64,000 nt of DNA from NCBI GenBank assembly GCA_958295805.1, contig OY282373.1:2451001-2515000 (forward strand), in the 5' to 3' direction. The position numbers and the translations under genes were made by a program. A model generated the notes under the pieces. It did not search any database and was not told where the DNA came from. It was given only the letters and a program-made list of their open reading frames with translations. Source of the stretch: an uncultured Nitrospirales bacterium (lineage in GTDB: Bacteria > Nitrospirota > Nitrospiria > Nitrospirales > UBA8639). Below are positions 63,129 to 64,000 of the stretch, in pieces (the stretch's first letter is position 1; every line of letters begins with the position of its first letter).

Positions 63129-63425
63129 ATGGCAAAGATGCAGACCCAGCCGTGGGACGCGGCAAATTACCTGGAGACGAAGGAGGACATCGTTCTCTAC
63201 CTTGAAGCGGCTTTTGAAGACGGCGACCCGGGACTGATAGCGGCTGCGTTGGGCGACATCGCGAGGGCCAAGGGGATGATGAAGATCGCCGCCAAAGCCG
63301 GTTTGGGTAGGGAGAGCCTGTACAAGGCACTGTCACCCGACGGCAACCCGGAGTTCGCCACCGTGCTCAAGGTCATGCGAGCCCTGGGCCTCCGGCTTCA
63401 CGCGTCCGCTTCGACTTCCCGATAA
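63129..63425 (+). CDS. HTH antitoxin of the RelE-type toxin module
   Basis: The 98-residue product matches the COG3636-type antitoxins: an N-terminal QPWDAANYLETKEDIVLYLE, then LIAAALGDIARAKGMMKIAA and a C-terminal HTH (GLGRESLYKALSPDGNPEF, then VLKVMRALGLRL). It would neutralise the upstream toxin and repress the module. ATG 63129 follows GGAGG at five nt and is preferred to an upstream start 12 nt earlier. Confidence 0.88.
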   Translation: MAKMQTQPWDAANYLETKEDIVLYLEAAFEDGDPGLIAAALGDIARAKGMMKIAAKAGLGRESLYKALSPDGNPEFATVLKVMRALGLRLHASASTSR

Positions 63426-63468
63426 CGAGTGATGGGGGAATCGGTTAGTGGAAACAGGAGGATTTTTG

Positions 63469-63900
63469 ATGCGCTACCTGTATCCATGTGTTCTGACACC
63501 AGAAGAAGAAGGCGGGTTCTTTGTGGCCTTTCCCGACGTGCCTGGGGCGCTTACCAGTAGCATAAACCGGGCGGAAGCCTTGACGCTGGCCGAAGACGCT
63601 CTTGGTGCCGCTCTGGCTGGTTACGTTCACGAACGTTGGGATATTCCGACCCCGAGCCCCGTCGCCAAGGGTCAAGTGCTCATTGCCGTTCCTCCTGTTG
63701 TCGCCGCCAAGCTGGCCCTCTATACGGCAATGCGTGAACAGGGAATCACGAACGTTATGCTTGCTGCTAGAGTGGGTTTGAGCGAATCGGTCGTCCGCCG
63801 CCTTCTGAATCCCGATCACCGCTCGCACATCAGCCGAATCGAAAAGGCGCTCCGTGCCGTGGGCCGCAGCCTGGTGGTCGGAGACAGGAACGCGGCCTAG
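63469..63900 (+). CDS. HicB-like antitoxin with C-terminal HTH
   Basis: The 143-residue product has a HicB-type N-terminal fold (MRYLYPCVLTPEEEGGFFVA, FPDVPGALTSS, ALTLAEDALGAALAGYV) and a C-terminal DNA-binding region (LAARVGLSESVVRRLLNPDH). HicB neutralises the RNase HicA and represses its operon. ATG 63469 follows AGGAGG. No hicA precedes it; whether one follows past 64000 cannot be seen. It may be an orphan that regulates the adjacent toxin-antitoxin pair 43 nt upstream. Confidence 0.82.
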   Translation: MRYLYPCVLTPEEEGGFFVAFPDVPGALTSSINRAEALTLAEDALGAALAGYVHERWDIPTPSPVAKGQVLIAVPPVVAAKLALYTAMREQGITNVMLAARVGLSESVVRRLLNPDHRSHISRIEKALRAVGRSLVVGDRNAA

Positions 63901-64000
63901 TGCTCTCGCGTCACGCCGTGCCTGATGAGCCGCTTGATTCAGGGGCTTGGGACAAGGATGATTTTGCCGAAGGACTTTCTGGCGAGCATTCGTTCTTGGG
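63901..64000 (+). other. Window end: no gene that can be supported
   Basis: The last 100 bases contain two short plus-strand frames open to the edge (from GTG 63918 and from ATG 63924), but neither has a Shine-Dalgarno sequence or a recognisable start. A gene may begin here and continue past the window. Confidence 0.3.

Overview
The window reads as chromosome from a Gram-negative bacterium, most likely of the Nitrospirota (Nitrospira-like) type. Outer-membrane proteins are present: a TonB-dependent receptor and an autotransporter-type beta-barrel. There is also a Pup-like gene, which is rare outside Actinobacteria but known from Nitrospirae. The phylum is an inference, because no rRNA is present.

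1-11.6 kb is conserved core DNA, almost all on the minus strand. In transcription order it holds tRNA-Tyr, tRNA-Gly, tRNA-Thr, tuf, rpmG, tRNA-Trp, secE, nusG, rplK and rplA (cut by the window edge), an ancient order also seen in Enterobacteria. A plus-strand exported DUF192 protein lies next to them, followed by a bifunctional RelA/SpoT, RecJ, a small protein with a Pup-type C-terminus, and an H+-pumping membrane pyrophosphatase.

11.9-51.7 kb looks like an accessory island. A single minus-strand frame of 37 kb (12,360 codons) encodes a giant surface protein. It has a signal peptide, about 4,100 residues of Ig-like and putative-Ig (He_PIG) repeats, about 60 Calx-beta-like repeats, two PKD-like domains, four more He_PIG repeats and a C-terminal autotransporter barrel. 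An 18-base poly-G tract sits just before its TTG start, and a 20-codon upstream frame reads through the tract and stops on that start. A divergent LysR (GcvA-like) gene lies behind three 17-bp dyads spaced exactly 32 bp, and a ROK-type regulator follows it. The island is visibly richer in GC than its flanks.

51.8-58.1 kb holds an aromatic-pathway DAHP synthase, tandem repeats, and a metal-related cluster on the minus strand. The cluster comprises a small exported His-rich protein, a TonB-dependent receptor with an Asp/Glu/His-rich loop, a TonB-C-like periplasmic protein, a Fur-family regulator, a MerC-like membrane protein and a possible 51-residue membrane peptide. Two related palindromes with TTGACA promoters precede the two transcription units, which fits Fur/Zur-type control of metal uptake.

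58.1-64 kb contains an IS30-family element set among palindrome-plus-minisatellite repeats. It is followed by housekeeping genes (HIT hydrolase, YkgJ-like Cys-cluster protein, gamma-glutamylcyclotransferase-like protein, thioredoxin-like ferredoxin, MoaB), a RelE-type toxin and HTH antitoxin separated by an unusual 206-bp gap, and a HicB-like antitoxin at the edge.
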